Below, one piece after another: positions 11,572-22,307 of a stretch of 64,000 nt of DNA. A program made the translations under genes and the position numbers. How positions within the stretch are numbered: position 1 is the stretch's first letter; each line of letters starts with the position of its first letter. The notes below the pieces were generated by a model. It saw only the letters and a program-made list of their open reading frames with translations, searched no databases and had not been told where the DNA came from. Origin of the DNA: Bradysia coprophila (taxonomy: Eukaryota > Arthropoda > Insecta > Diptera > Sciaridae). The DNA is taken from assembly GCF_014529535.1 (NCBI RefSeq), contig NC_050738.1, positions 620,001-684,000 of the forward strand, written 5' to 3'.

Positions 11572-12362
11572 GCAATTACGAAGCCCCGTACGACGTTCCT
11601 TTCAAATAAAACAAAAATTTCAAATAGCCCTAAAATTTTAATTTATTGAGTATAGATACACATAGGGCCTAGTATCGGCCTCAGTCCGAGGATCCAAATT
11701 TTTTTTTTTTCAACTACATTCTATTCGGCCTTTGATTACCTTCCAAATGAAACAAAAAATACGAAAAACGGATGAAATTTGCTCGAGTTATATGTAAAAT
11801 ACACATATGGCCCTAGTAGCGGCCTTAGTCCGAGGACCCAAATTTAATTTTTTTCAACAACATTCTATTCGGCCTTTGATTACCTTCCAAATGAAACAAA
11901 AATTACGAAAAACGGATGAAATTTACTCGAGTTCAATGTAAAATACACATAGGGCCCTAGTAGTGGCCTTAGTCCAAGGACCCAAATTTAATTTTTTTCA
12001 ACAACTTTCTATTCGACGTTCGATTACCTTCCAAATGAAACAAAAATTACGAAAAACGGATTAAATTTACTTGAGTTCTATGTAAAATACACATAGGGCC
12101 CTAGTAGCTTTTCACTTCTAAGGCCCTAACTCACAGTCCACTCACTCGACTATCTTTCACGGAAAAAAAATTTTTGAAATCGGATTTGATTTACTCAAGA
12201 TATCGACGTGACAGACAGACGGACAGACGGCCCACATTTTTTTTGCGGATTCGTCATCTATGAACATAGGCAAACACTTTGCCCTTACCGTCTGCTTCGA
12301 ATTCCATCAATTACACACGGCATCGTAATCCTATAAGCCCCTTCGTACTTCGTACGGGGCTA
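11572..12362 (-). repeat. GTACG-ended dispersed repeat with 144-bp internal tandem units
   Basis: Ends carry GAAGCCCCGTACGAC and TTCGTACTTCGTACGGGGC, and near the right end there is a GACAGACGGACAGACGG tract followed by TTTGCGGATTCGTCATC, the same architecture as the repeats at 28484, 30219 and 60928. Inside are about four units of 144 bp (anchor TTCCAAATGA at 11741, 11885 and 12029, and a diverged one near 11598), each with AATACACATAGGGCC. No coding sequence. The class is unknown to me. Confidence 0.6.
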
Positions 12363-13056
12363 AAAACGGGAGATCAGTAAACATAACTTCTTCATGCTAA
12401 TAGGCGTTTCGAGTCATACATTGCAATTTCCGGAAAAAGAGATCGCTAATTGCCAGCGATGCAAAAAGGCAATGTAGAAGAATTGAAGCAAAAAGGCTTC
12501 TGATCAGAAGAAGGTCATAACAACATTCTGTGGCATAAATTTGTATAAATTATCTTCAACAAACTCACAAAACGTGCAACAGTTAGAATAATATCTGAAT
12601 ATTTTGTTGGCTTTGACTAAATTTTTCAGCTGCGACAACATTTTTGTATTTATTTATTCGAAAAGAGCCGTATACCTGCAATGCAGAAGCAAACTTTATT
12701 TGCTAAAAGTTTGTATATTCTTTCGAATCTACATTCGCACAATCGCTTAAACAACATAGTTCGTAGGATACAATAGTCATTCGTCAGTCTTTAATGTGAA
12801 AAACGCTGTGTCGACATTGGGTAAAAAATGGGATTTTTTTTGCCCCGCTCTCTGGGCACAAACAACACCATCGAAATGAAATTTCCAAATTTTTTCCCAA
12901 CAAAAAACAATTGAGTCTGTTCAATGCAACCGATAATTCGAGAGAGCAAGCTAGAGAGAACAGAGAACATTGGTGTGTTCTGAGAACTGCATTGTTTGAT
13001 GAAGGTGGGAACTAAATACGAAGACAGTTAGTGTAAGCTGCAATTTTTAATTATAT

Positions 13057-13250
13057 TGTGGTGATCACAGTTTGCCATTGAATTGTCAAGCATCAAGTAG
13101 CCTGTGATCCAGCCTATATATACCATGTACAATGCGTCAATAAATCATAATACTACCGGCCGTGGCCGAAGACACATCTACTGAGTTTCATTAGTAGATC
13201 TGTATTTAGTTGACTGTAGACTTTCTATATGGTTGAGAAAAGCTCCCATA
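13057..13250 (+). repeat. 5' LTR of the LARD-like element
   Basis: Starts TGTGGTGATCACAG, contains CCTATATATACC and GTCAATAAATC, and ends CTCCCATA. It differs from the right LTR only in the last ~12 bases. Confidence 0.75.
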
Positions 13251-13259
13251 TAACACTGA

Positions 13260-13542
13260 CTCACAAGGGTTCTGATATGGTAAAAAGAATGGAGTAATTT
13301 TATAGAATTAGTTGCGAGGATTCAGAATATGCCATTCATTTTTTTGGAGCACCCTTTATTTCGTCGGTATTTGTCCTAAAACTTACCATACATTTCCATC
13401 CATCATGAGCATCTACTTCACCACAAGAATAAGCACGAACCTTATACTTATGAAGAATGAGCATGAGCATGAGCTTTTGCTCTAAGGCCTTTTGCTTATA
13501 CGTGAGCATTTGCTCTGGAATATCGTTTATGCAAGTGTTCGA
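13260..13542. repeat. Left terminal inverted repeat with an exon-like open frame
   Basis: Inverted partner of 17078-17364. On the minus strand it contains an open stretch reading EQMLTYKQKALEQ through CGEVDAHDGWKCM, followed at once by a GTAAGT donor. The partner arm keeps the same frame open with two visible substitutions. Confidence 0.7.
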
Positions 13543-13995
13543 ATACGGATTATTGAATAGGTAGCCGAATGTAACTATAAAAAACCTGAAATGAAATCGT
13601 TGGTTCACTGTTCTGTGCTTTATTGTTTCGTATGGTGTGATGTTTTCGATTTTGTTCTACGAATTCAGAATACTTTTTGGTTCTATCAGTTTTACTGTTT
13701 GCTTTTTGTGGTTTCATTTTTTTTTTTGTAAAGAACGATCTTTTGTGACTGATTTTTGTGCACTCTGCCAACGTTTCTATTCATTTGTTAAAAGAATATT
13801 GGAGATTATTTTTCAAAATTTTATTTGGAATGAATTTTGTGAGTAAATTACATCGTACAATTTAGTCGTCTTTTACATAAAATGTAGCTTTTTTTAAATG
13901 AATTTTTTTTTATCGTAAACACTTCGTTCCATCACATTAAATTTAATCGATTTAAGTTAAAGTTTAGAAATTTAAGTTTTAAAGTAGCGAAAAAG

Positions 13996-15717
13996 TTAGG
14001 CCAATTTTTTGGTACTCTTGTTTTTAGCAAAGGAAGACTTACGGTTATAATCATAGTTCTTCATTTCTCTCGTCAAGAACCAGCAATAATCACTCATCAT
14101 GCCCTCGTTCCATCGTCCTTGATATCGGTATTCCATCGTCGCCATGTCTTGATGGAATCTTTCACCCTGTTCATCGCTTACATCTCCAAGGTTCTCAGGA
14201 AAGAAGTCGAGGTGGGAGTCTAGCAAATGTATTTTTAATGACATCCGAGCGCCCATCTTTTGATAATTTTCTAACATTTTTGCAACCAGTTGCTCATAGT
14301 TCTCTTCTTTGCTATTTCCAAGAAACCCACTGACGACATTCTTGAAAGATTTCCATGCAGCTCTTTCTTTAGGCTGCAGTACTTTGTCGAAACCAGGGTC
14401 GTTGATGAGTTTTTTGATTTGTGGCCCAACAAAAACGCCTTCTTTTACTTTCGCAGCAGAAAGTCGTGGAAATTTCTCTGCCAAATATGAAAATCCTTTT
14501 CCGTCCGGTTGTAACTTCTTGACAAAGTTTTTTATGAGTCCCAATTTAATGTGGAGAGGTGGCAAAATGATCTTGTTCGGGTTAACCAGCGGTGCGTATT
14601 CCACGTTCGATTCACCCGGAATGAAATTTGTTCGAGCTGGCCATACTTTTTTGATATAATGCTCACAATCGGCCCGACTGTCCCACAAACAGAGAAAGCA
14701 CATAAACTTTGTGTACCCGGCTTGTAGACCCATTAGAATCGCCACCACTTTCAGATCGCAGCAAATGTACCATTCGTATTTTTCATATTTGATGGCCTTT
14801 AGAATGCCTTGCATGGATTCTCGACTCTCTTTCCAATCGACGCTGTGAGCGAGCGGAATCGAAGGCTTCTCATTTCCATTATGAAGAAGGCATGCTTTTA
14901 GGCTATCGGTTGAGCCGTCGATAAATAGTCGCCACTCGCTCGGTTCGTGCTTCAATTCAAGAGCTCCCATTAGGCCATCGATGTCCACACAGTAACAAAG
15001 ACACTTTTCCTTCAAGAAATATTTTGACAAATCTTTGTTTCTGTCTCTGTAGAACGTAACTTTGGTTTCACTTTCCAATAAATTCCATTGTTTCATTCGG
15101 GAAGCCAATAATTCAGACTTATCCTTAGTTAACCCAAGGTCTCGAACGAGATCATTTAATTCTGCTTGGCAGAGAAGGTTTGGTTCGTCCTCGGGAATGT
15201 AGTCTGGATCCACCGATGATGGTTCCTCGTATGCTGATTCGTCCGATGTAGATTTTTTATCCGATGTTGATTGGTGTGTAACAGTTTCGATGGCGAATTG
15301 TTTTGTGGTAGATGGCACGGGGAAATTTTCTCCATGAAGCACTGGCTTCACAACCGAAGTACAATTCGCATAATTGATTTTGTGTTTGTTCTTGGCCGAA
15401 AATCCAACGACATCGGTCATGCAAAAGTAGCAATCATTTCTGTGGTTCCGAGGTTTGTTCCAAATCATTGGAATAGCAAATGGCATTTGAATACGTTTTC
15501 CATTCCACCACAAACTTAAATTTGAGTCACACGATGTACAAACATTATCTGGTACCCAATAATCTTCTCGATTTTGCATTACGCGATCAAAATACGTTTC
15601 GTAGAGTGTTTTCGTGTTTTCGGTGATGGACTTTCTTTGCGTTGCGATGCAAAATTTTCCGCAGATGTAGCAAAATATATTTGCTGAGTTTTTACATTTA
15701 GATTTAGTTGAATTCAT
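13996..15717 (-). CDS. RNase-H-like DDE transposase candidate (573 aa)
   Basis: A single open frame from ATG 15717. The N-terminus has paired cysteines (CYICGKFC at 16-23, C60/C63, CYFC at 96-99), likely zinc-binding. An RNase-H-like core follows: FIDGS with Asp267, CCDLKVV with Asp321, a C340-x2-C343..H353 insertion, LPPLHIKLGL near 385, and DEQGERFHQD with Glu519. These three acidic residues are my proposed catalytic triad. I recognise the family from uncharacterised proteins in many arthropod and cnidarian genomes, but cannot place it in a named superfamily. Its position between long inverted repeats supports a transposase role. The C-terminus is Lys-rich. Confidence 0.7.
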   Translation of the reverse strand: MNSTKSKCKNSANIFCYICGKFCIATQRKSITENTKTLYETYFDRVMQNREDYWVPDNVCTSCDSNLSLWWNGKRIQMPFAIPMIWNKPRNHRNDCYFCMTDVVGFSAKNKHKINYANCTSVVKPVLHGENFPVPSTTKQFAIETVTHQSTSDKKSTSDESAYEEPSSVDPDYIPEDEPNLLCQAELNDLVRDLGLTKDKSELLASRMKQWNLLESETKVTFYRDRNKDLSKYFLKEKCLCYCVDIDGLMGALELKHEPSEWRLFIDGSTDSLKACLLHNGNEKPSIPLAHSVDWKESRESMQGILKAIKYEKYEWYICCDLKVVAILMGLQAGYTKFMCFLCLWDSRADCEHYIKKVWPARTNFIPGESNVEYAPLVNPNKIILPPLHIKLGLIKNFVKKLQPDGKGFSYLAEKFPRLSAAKVKEGVFVGPQIKKLINDPGFDKVLQPKERAAWKSFKNVVSGFLGNSKEENYEQLVAKMLENYQKMGARMSLKIHLLDSHLDFFPENLGDVSDEQGERFHQDMATMEYRYQGRWNEGMMSDYCWFLTREMKNYDYNRKSSFAKNKSTKKLA

Positions 15718-16239
15718 GATGAAAAACTGGTCAGAATTTTTTGTACAGCACAATACTGGAGTTCTTATGCTAGATTTTGGAATATTCGAGTGCTTTCCGA
15801 GTTTTCTATCAAAGCTAGACTGTTTCGACTTGCCAGATGTAAAAACGTAAAGAAAACCGAAACCATAGACTTAAAAATCTAGGCAGCACTACGTGGCATA
15901 ATATGCCACAAAGGCGATATCGGCTACAAATTTTATTTACAGAATTTTAATGCCTAACTGTTGAGCTGCAAATCTCAGTTGAATACAAGATAAAATTATA
16001 TGAGATGCGATTACCTGGTACATTTCTTTTAAATGTAACTAAACATTGACTAATTTTTCTGGCATTGTTTTGTTTCCTATCTATATATTAGTAAGTCACT
16101 GGCTAAGCGGTTCGTTGAACTTCTAAGCGGTTCGTTGAACTTATACCTCATGAAATAATCATCATCGTGACATTTCAACACACAGAACATTACCGGAAAA
16201 TACTTTTTCGACGATTTGCTAATTTTTGTTGTTGATAAA

Positions 16240-16877
16240 ATGGCTAGTGAAAGTATTGAAGCCACTAAATTTGTTCTTTTGATCGAGGAACATCTAGATG
16301 TGCTATTAAAATCGCAAACTAAAGAACAAAAACAGAAAAAAAGCGAAGCCGCCGACAAAATAATGGAGAAATGGAAAAAGCAAACAGCCACAACATTGAA
16401 TTATGGCAGTTTGTTGAAAAAAATTAACAATTTGAAGTCGAGAGCGAAAACAGCGCTGAGTAGCGGAAAACCATTAGGTGACTGGCAAACAAAAATTTTG
16501 GAAATTTGTGTATGTTATCATCACCTAGTCTTTTCGAACCGAACCAAAATGAAACGTCTGATTGCTTTCAGGGAGCTGAGCTCGAACCTGACATAAACAA
16601 AGAAATGCTTGACACGACACCAAATAGTTTCACCACGCATGACGGCGAGAAAGCATGTTTACCTCCGATGTCGGATGCCGAACAAATACTCGAAAAATAT
16701 GAAACAGACGAAACGAAACTTTTAACAAATGAACAGTTGCAACGTTTAGTGCTTTTGAAGCAAGTCAAAGTACTTTCGCTTCAGGAACAGCGTTTAGAAC
16801 GATTGTCTGGCCAAGTTGTTGTAGACAAGGACGTAGTGATCGATTTCGTTGGTTGGGAAGGGCAAAACATGATGTAA
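16240..16877 (+). CDS. Transposon-borne Myb/SANT-like DNA-binding protein (191 aa)
   Basis: Two exons, 16240-16509 and 16572-16877, with a 62-bp intron (GTATGT..TTTCAG) that joins in phase 0 (ILEIC then GAELEPD). The ATG at 16240 has a good context (AAAATGG). The first ~90 residues, with EEHLDVLLKS, EAADKIMEKWKKQ and LLKKINNLKSRAK, resemble the trihelical Myb/SANT-like domain found in the second proteins of some DNA transposons. The second exon is acidic, with a helical stretch near EQLQRLVLLKQVK. A role in binding the inverted repeats or guiding the transposase is inference from the arrangement. Confidence 0.65.
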
Positions 16878-17077
16878 AAACTATTTTTATGCAAACTTGG
16901 TTGTCTCATTTTTTGAATTTTGTAGCATACATTTCATTGCTTTGAATAAAACAATAACCAAGGACTGTAAATCAATTTTCGATTTTATTTATAAAAAGTC
17001 TATGCGCGAAGGTATTTGTTCATAGTATTGCAACACACGAAGTTTATCTTTTACGAAATTGTTACAAAATCAACATC

Positions 17078-17364
17078 TCGAACACTTGCATAAGTATACG
17101 ATGCTCCAGAGCAAATGCTCACGTATAAGCAAAAGGCCTTAGAGCAAAAGCTCCTGCTCATGCTCATTCTTCATAAGTATAAGGTTTGTGCTTATTCTTG
17201 TGGTGAAGTAGATGCTCATGATGGATGGAAATGTATGGTAAGTTTTAGGACAAATACCGACGAAATAAAGGGTGCTCCAAAAAAATGAATGGCATATTTT
17301 GAATCCTCGCAACTAATTCTATAAAATTACTCCATTCTTTTTACCATATCAGAACCCTTGTGAG
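17078..17364. repeat. Right terminal inverted repeat of the two-gene transposon
   Basis: Reverse complement of 13260-13542 with a few differences, ending CCATATCAGAACCCTTGTGAG. It carries the same exon-like open frame and GTAAGT donor on the plus strand (near 17105-17240). Confidence 0.75.
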
Positions 17365-19625
17365 ACAGTGATAATTGGTGACCCCAACAAAAGTTCACGT
17401 TAAAATACCTCTGAACAAAATTAAAAGAAATTTCAGCTAACAATAGCACTGAAATCTTCTTATAAAAGACCAAATTGGCACAATTCTAATAATTGTCGAT
17501 CCAATTTGCACTGTTCGTAATAAACGTTCAGTGGACTGTACCAAAAATAAATAAGAATGTGCCCACGAGCGCTACAGTCGTCAAAATATCACGAAGTAAT
17601 ACATCCACACTTCGGTCGACAACATTCTAAAATTGTGTTTTTCATTTATGAAAACCAATTCAAAATTTAGCAACAAATTGTACTTTTAAGCATAAAAACT
17701 AGGTTACGCCACTAGTTAAGCTCAAAAAGTAAATTTAGATTTAAAACTTAGTTTTAGCACAAATATTTTGGCTAAAATGTTGTCGACAAACTACCATAAC
17801 TATAACATCTAGTTACAAGAACTACAGTCAACCAAAAATAAAATTTTTTGGCCTAGAAATATGGTTAAACAACCAATTTCATAAAAATTACAAATCAACC
17901 TTTAGTGAAACTAAATCGTTTGATCAGAGGAAACCATTTCCTGAGAATTATTCACGTAAAACGATACATCGAAACTTATCAACGACACTTCCACCAATCT
18001 CGATAAGACGCGATTGGGATGTCCACCTCAAAATGGGTGCGTTGCATCAATGTGAAGAAGATAAGGTCTTTTCGTTTTCCGTACAAACTTTAAAAAGTTT
18101 AACGAATAATTCAACACTTCAAAATTAAAAACAATTTTTCGGAAAAAATATCCCAAAAATTCTTCTGGCGAACATCAAACAGTCAAGTATTCCCTCATTA
18201 CAATTATAGAACGATTTGCAACAATCGCTAATTCTAAATTTGTCCAATCACCCGGCTCAGCGTTTCGCAAATTAAGCTCTACGCCTATCCGTCTTGAGAA
18301 TAATCTTTCGTGATTAACTCATAAACGACGGAACCGTTTAAGCAAAACCGAAGCGTGTCGAGGATTGAAACTTTTTGTTTCTTAAAGTTGTAATCGAAAA
18401 TACTTGATACATGGAAATTGATCCAATGAGTTATCCACTGTGCGATAACACATCCATTTTCCATGTAAATTAGTTTCACAAGTTCTTACCATCACAGAAC
18501 ATAAAAAATAAAAAGTCATCGTGTATAAATTCAACACCCTTGAATTGACACATAACAATTTCAAGTTCACGAATGACCTGAATTACAAAATCTGATATTA
18601 AACCACTAAGCCCCGGCGCCAATAGGTTAAAACTCATTGATCGTAGAATCGTACAACGATACATACAACCGTTCAATGAGTCACATATATAATATCAGTC
18701 GAAATGTACATGACAAATATACTGCCTAAAGTCTGCTACCACAGACAGCTATAACCATCCAATATAAGTACATTTCGTGCAGTGCGTATTCCTGCAAATT
18801 AAATTGGCAGTAAAAAAGCTCCATAACAATTGGACTAAAAATTTAAAAATTAAAATTATTCCGGAATGTTTCGTGCTGTTAGATATTCAAATAACATTCC
18901 GCGTAGAATGAGACAAGCACCAAACACCATCTATCAGACTTAAGACAACAACGCTTCATATTTCGCCCATTAAAAACTGTGAAAATAGCAGTTAAATGGA
19001 TGACCTCTTGTCACTTTTCCGGGTAAAGCCGTGGACAATGTCATTTCGCCAAATTATGAGGTTGTTCGATCTCTTAATCTGAATAAATTTAAAGTTATAT
19101 TAAGAATTGGAAACATAACCAATCTTCCAACATCGGAGAAAATCCATCTTCATCCGAAATAAAGTTCAAAATTTAACCATTTTCGACATAATCTGTTTCA
19201 AAATTAAACCCAAATTTAAACAGATCCAAAATTCGATATTATGAATTTTCGAATCAAATCTTATTAGATTGTCACCAATCTAATCAGACACAAAATTTCA
19301 AAGTAACAAAAATTTCGAAAAACCAACTGTCTTCACAGCTACTAGGTAATCTTATGGATCCTACCGCTATGAAACAGATTCAAATTTTCAAAGTACCTCA
19401 AGTCATACACCGGTTACCAACATTCAAATGGTTTTGGACACACAACTCGACAAACAAACAACTTCGGAGATCACTCAATCACGAACATCACTGGCTCCAA
19501 CCAATCCACCACATCAAATCCCTGTGTAAACACAATCACGGTCATGCTGTGAAATCTCGTCCCAGATCCACGTGACACAGACGATCGACTTGGACCAACA
19601 AAATTTCTTCAAAGGGGGAAGTATC
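17365..19625 (+). other. Non-coding interior of the LARD-like element
   Basis: About 2.25 kb running from the candidate primer-binding site (TTGGTGACCCCAAC) to the polypurine tract (19611-19625 region). It is rich in A and C on the plus strand, with no frame longer than about 75 codons and nothing resembling gag or pol. This is the usual state of large non-autonomous LTR derivatives. Confidence 0.6.
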
Positions 19626-19819
19626 TGTGGTGATCACAGTTTGCCATTGAATTGTCAAGCATCAAGTAGCCTGTGATCCAGCCTATATATACCATGTACA
19701 ATGCGTCAATAAATCATAATACTACCGGCCGTGGCCGAAGACACATCTACTGAGTTTCATTAGTAGATCTGTATTTAGTTGACTGTAGACTTTCTATATG
19801 GTTGAGATTAACTCCCATA
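19626..19819 (+). repeat. 3' LTR of the LARD-like element
   Basis: Follows the polypurine tract and is offset exactly 6569 bp from the left LTR along its length. It ends CTCCCATA and is followed by ATAT. Confidence 0.75.
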
Positions 19820-19883
19820 ATATTTAAGTTCCCAGTGGTCGTTGTAACAATAATTAATTTGAAAACCAATCACCTAAATCGCG

Positions 19884-21644
19884 TTACAGTTTTGACTTCA
19901 TTTCCAACTGTGCCAGTTGCTCTCGTAGTTGCCTTCTAAGTATTTTTCCCGATGGATTTTTCGGAATTTCGTCAACAAATATAACGCCACCATGTAGCCG
20001 CTTTGCCGGTGATGCTTTGTCAGAAACATATTTCAGTATTTCTGTCTTGGTCAAATTGGGGTCGTTCCTAACAATGAACGCCAAAGGCAGTTCACCTGCC
20101 ATTTCATCCGGTTTACCAATCACTCCGCAATCTTTGATTTTGGGATGGGTCAACAGTAATGCCTCGATTTCTAAATTTTTTGCAAAAATTATTGAAATTA
20201 ATTTGCGAGTGTGTTTCAAGCACTTACCGGCTGGAGGCACTTGAAAACCTTTGCATTTGATCAATTCTTTTATTCTATCGACAATGAAGAATTGAAGGTC
20301 GTTGTCGTAGTATCCCACGTCTCCAGTGTGTAACCAACCATCACTGTCGATCATTGCGCTCGTTGCCGCTTTGTCACCAATATAGCCAATCATCATTGTG
20401 CTGCCTTTGAAGCAAAGTTCGCCGACCTGATTCGGTCCGAGAGCGTTACCAGCATCATCACACACCTTTACATATGCGCCCGAATTTATATCACCCACAC
20501 TGCCCGATTTCACAAAATCTTTCTGTGATAGCACACTAACGGTTAGTTCAGTCATTCCGTAGCCTTGTTTGATAACCAAATTGGGAATTTGTAATCGATC
20601 TTTAACGGACTGTTCCAGTTCTTTTGAAAGTGGAGCCGCTCCGCTCATTATGAATCTTAAGCTGCTCAGATCGTATTTGTCGACCAGAGAATTCTTGGCC
20701 AGGAATACCATCAGTGGTGGAACGAGAAACGCAACTGAGCACCGATACTTTTCGATGCATCCGAGAAATGTTACCTCCTCGAATTTCGGCAACATAATAA
20801 TCTTTCCGCTCAACGTTACAATGGTGCAAATCAGAACAGCCGCACCAAATACGTGAAACATTGGAAGCAGGCCAAGGATGACTATATCAGCATCTCCGAC
20901 ATTGGACGGTCCGTAGAGAAACTCTTTCGATTGACGGGCTGTGACTATGATGCCTGACTGAGATATTTGAACACCCTAAAAGAGGAAATAATGATTAGCC
21001 GACCACCCTCAGCTTTAATTGATCAGTTAAACTTTTGGTAGTCCTGTGGTGCCACTGCTGCACATTATCACACAGGTTGAGGTCGCAACATTAACTGGTA
21101 ACGGTTTGAATTGTACATTACGGAGTGACTGTTCGCTTGTGAAATCCTGTAGGCTTACCGTCAAGCCGTTTGTTGGTCGTAGACCATTGTCGTCAAATAA
21201 AATAATTTTTTTCACATAATTCAATTCACCCGCAATATTCACAATGAGCTCAGCGGTTGAGCCACCGGTGAAGACGAATTTCGGTTTCGATAAATTCAAT
21301 GCGTGCTCAAGTTCTCTCTGGCTGTATGTGTGGTTAAGTGGCGCCACGGTACAGTTCAGAAAAATCGTACCTAGCAAAGCATAGACAAACTCAAAACGAT
21401 TTTCCGAGATAATGGACACGACGTCTCCTTGTCGAATGCCGTGCACTGTAAGTGCTTTAGCTATCTGTATGCTATTACTCAGCAATTCTCTAGCCGATAT
21501 CTCTTTTCCCGTTATACCGCAAACGATCAACGTTTTATCGCCAGCACTCGTTAGGTTTTTAATTATCAAATGAGCTAGGGACGGTTGCTCACAGTACAAA
21601 TTGGATGTTTCCGGTCTGTGTATGATATTGTTTTCGAATTGCAT
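19884..21644 (-). CDS. Luciferase-like acyl-CoA synthetase, peroxisomal (548 aa)
   Basis: Three exons, 21644-21033, 20975-20228 and 20170-19884, with two 57-bp introns. The second intron has no stop and is in frame, so it hides in a longer ORF; the join at PPA/EIEALL removes it. The AMP-binding signature SSGTTGLPKG spans the first junction. GYGMTEL, GWLHTGD, DRIKELIKCKGFQVPP and the late PSGKILRR lysine are all present, so the adenylate-forming enzyme looks complete. The length fits the firefly luciferase/4-coumarate-CoA ligase family. The chain ends SKL, a type-1 peroxisomal targeting signal. It probably activates fatty acids to CoA esters in peroxisomes; light production is not implied. The gene is transcribed divergently from the FMO gene, with about 660 bp between starts. 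Confidence 0.9.
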
Positions 21645-21724
21645 TTTATTGGACGTTTTTCTATGCCAATTGATATTGAAAATAGAATCAAATTTCTCAC
21701 GAGAAACACAAACAAGCAAACTTA

Positions 21725-21806
21725 TCAACTGACCACGACCGCGTCCCGTCAATGACTGATAAGTAAACTGACCACGACCGTATCCCGCCAATGACTGATA
21801 AGTATA
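21725..21806. repeat. Two tandem copies of a ~43-bp unit upstream of the acyl-CoA synthetase
   Basis: Units of the form AACTGACCACGACCG..TCCCG(T/C)CAATGACTGATAAGT occur twice in tandem, just upstream of the synthetase start on its strand. Position suggests a promoter or 5' UTR element; function is unknown. Confidence 0.5.
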
Positions 21807-22307
21807 AGCATAACTATACGATTACATATTGTAAAAGCAATCTCCTTATCTCAACCGCACAGTGGCATCGATAATGTAATGTGTTATTGTAATGATACAC
21901 ACGACGTCCATTCGAATCGCATAAATTGTAGAATGGTAATTCCAAAAGGCAACAGAGTAGAGTTTAGTGACTGGTCTGGTATGTTGGTATTTGAAACGAT
22001 AACATACACTCTAGCTGCTTCAGTCTTCACTTGGTAAAACAAAGTTCAACCAGAACTTTTGGTAGTTGATGTCATTCAATTCTCGGGAACAAAAAGCTAA
22101 ATTAAGAATTAAACGACCCGCAGAGAGAATGCAAATTATTTTGATGGAAAAGTGTGCCGACCACTAATGAGACTTGACTGCTGTGCATATATTATAGATA
22201 AGTGCATGCAAATAAGTAGAGTTGTGTAAAGAAACTAGTTCAACAACGTCACATACATAGACGAAGTGTTATCGCGCCACTTGAATAATATCCAGTAGCT
22301 GTAAATA

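Larger units (their letters stand above)
13260..17364. mobile_element. Two-gene DNA transposon with ~285-bp terminal inverted repeats
   Basis: The outermost 21 bp (CTCACAAGGGTTCTGATATGG in inverted orientation) are identical at the two ends, and homology continues for about 283-287 bp (13260-13542 and 17078-17364). Flanks ACACTGA and ACAGTGA match at six of seven positions, a probable target duplication. Inside are a 573-codon transposase-like gene on the minus strand and a spliced Myb/SANT-like gene on the plus strand, transcribed away from each other. The element interrupts the internal region of the LTR element just after its 5' LTR. It appears intact: both genes are open and both ends present. 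Confidence 0.8.
13057..19819 (+). mobile_element. Non-autonomous LTR retrotransposon (LARD-like), interrupted by a DNA transposon
   Basis: Two 194-bp LTRs, 13057-13250 and 19626-19819, match almost base for base and the match stops exactly where both flanks read ATAT (13053-13056 and 19820-19823), a 4-bp duplication. Each LTR has a TATATA box and an AATAAA. A polypurine run AAAGGGGGAAG ends just before the right LTR, and TTGGTGACCCCAAC near 17374 looks like a primer-binding site. The 2.25 kb between the primer site and the polypurine run has no long frame. After removing the nested transposon the element is about 2.65 kb. The few LTR differences suggest a recent insertion. Confidence 0.75.

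Noticed and set aside
11739-12110. Bacterial-type regulatory repeats or operators
   Set aside because: The 144-bp units belong to a eukaryotic dispersed repeat; no bacterial gene context exists anywhere in the window.
14309-14659. Plus-strand 116-codon ORF
   Set aside because: Antisense shadow of the transposase gene.
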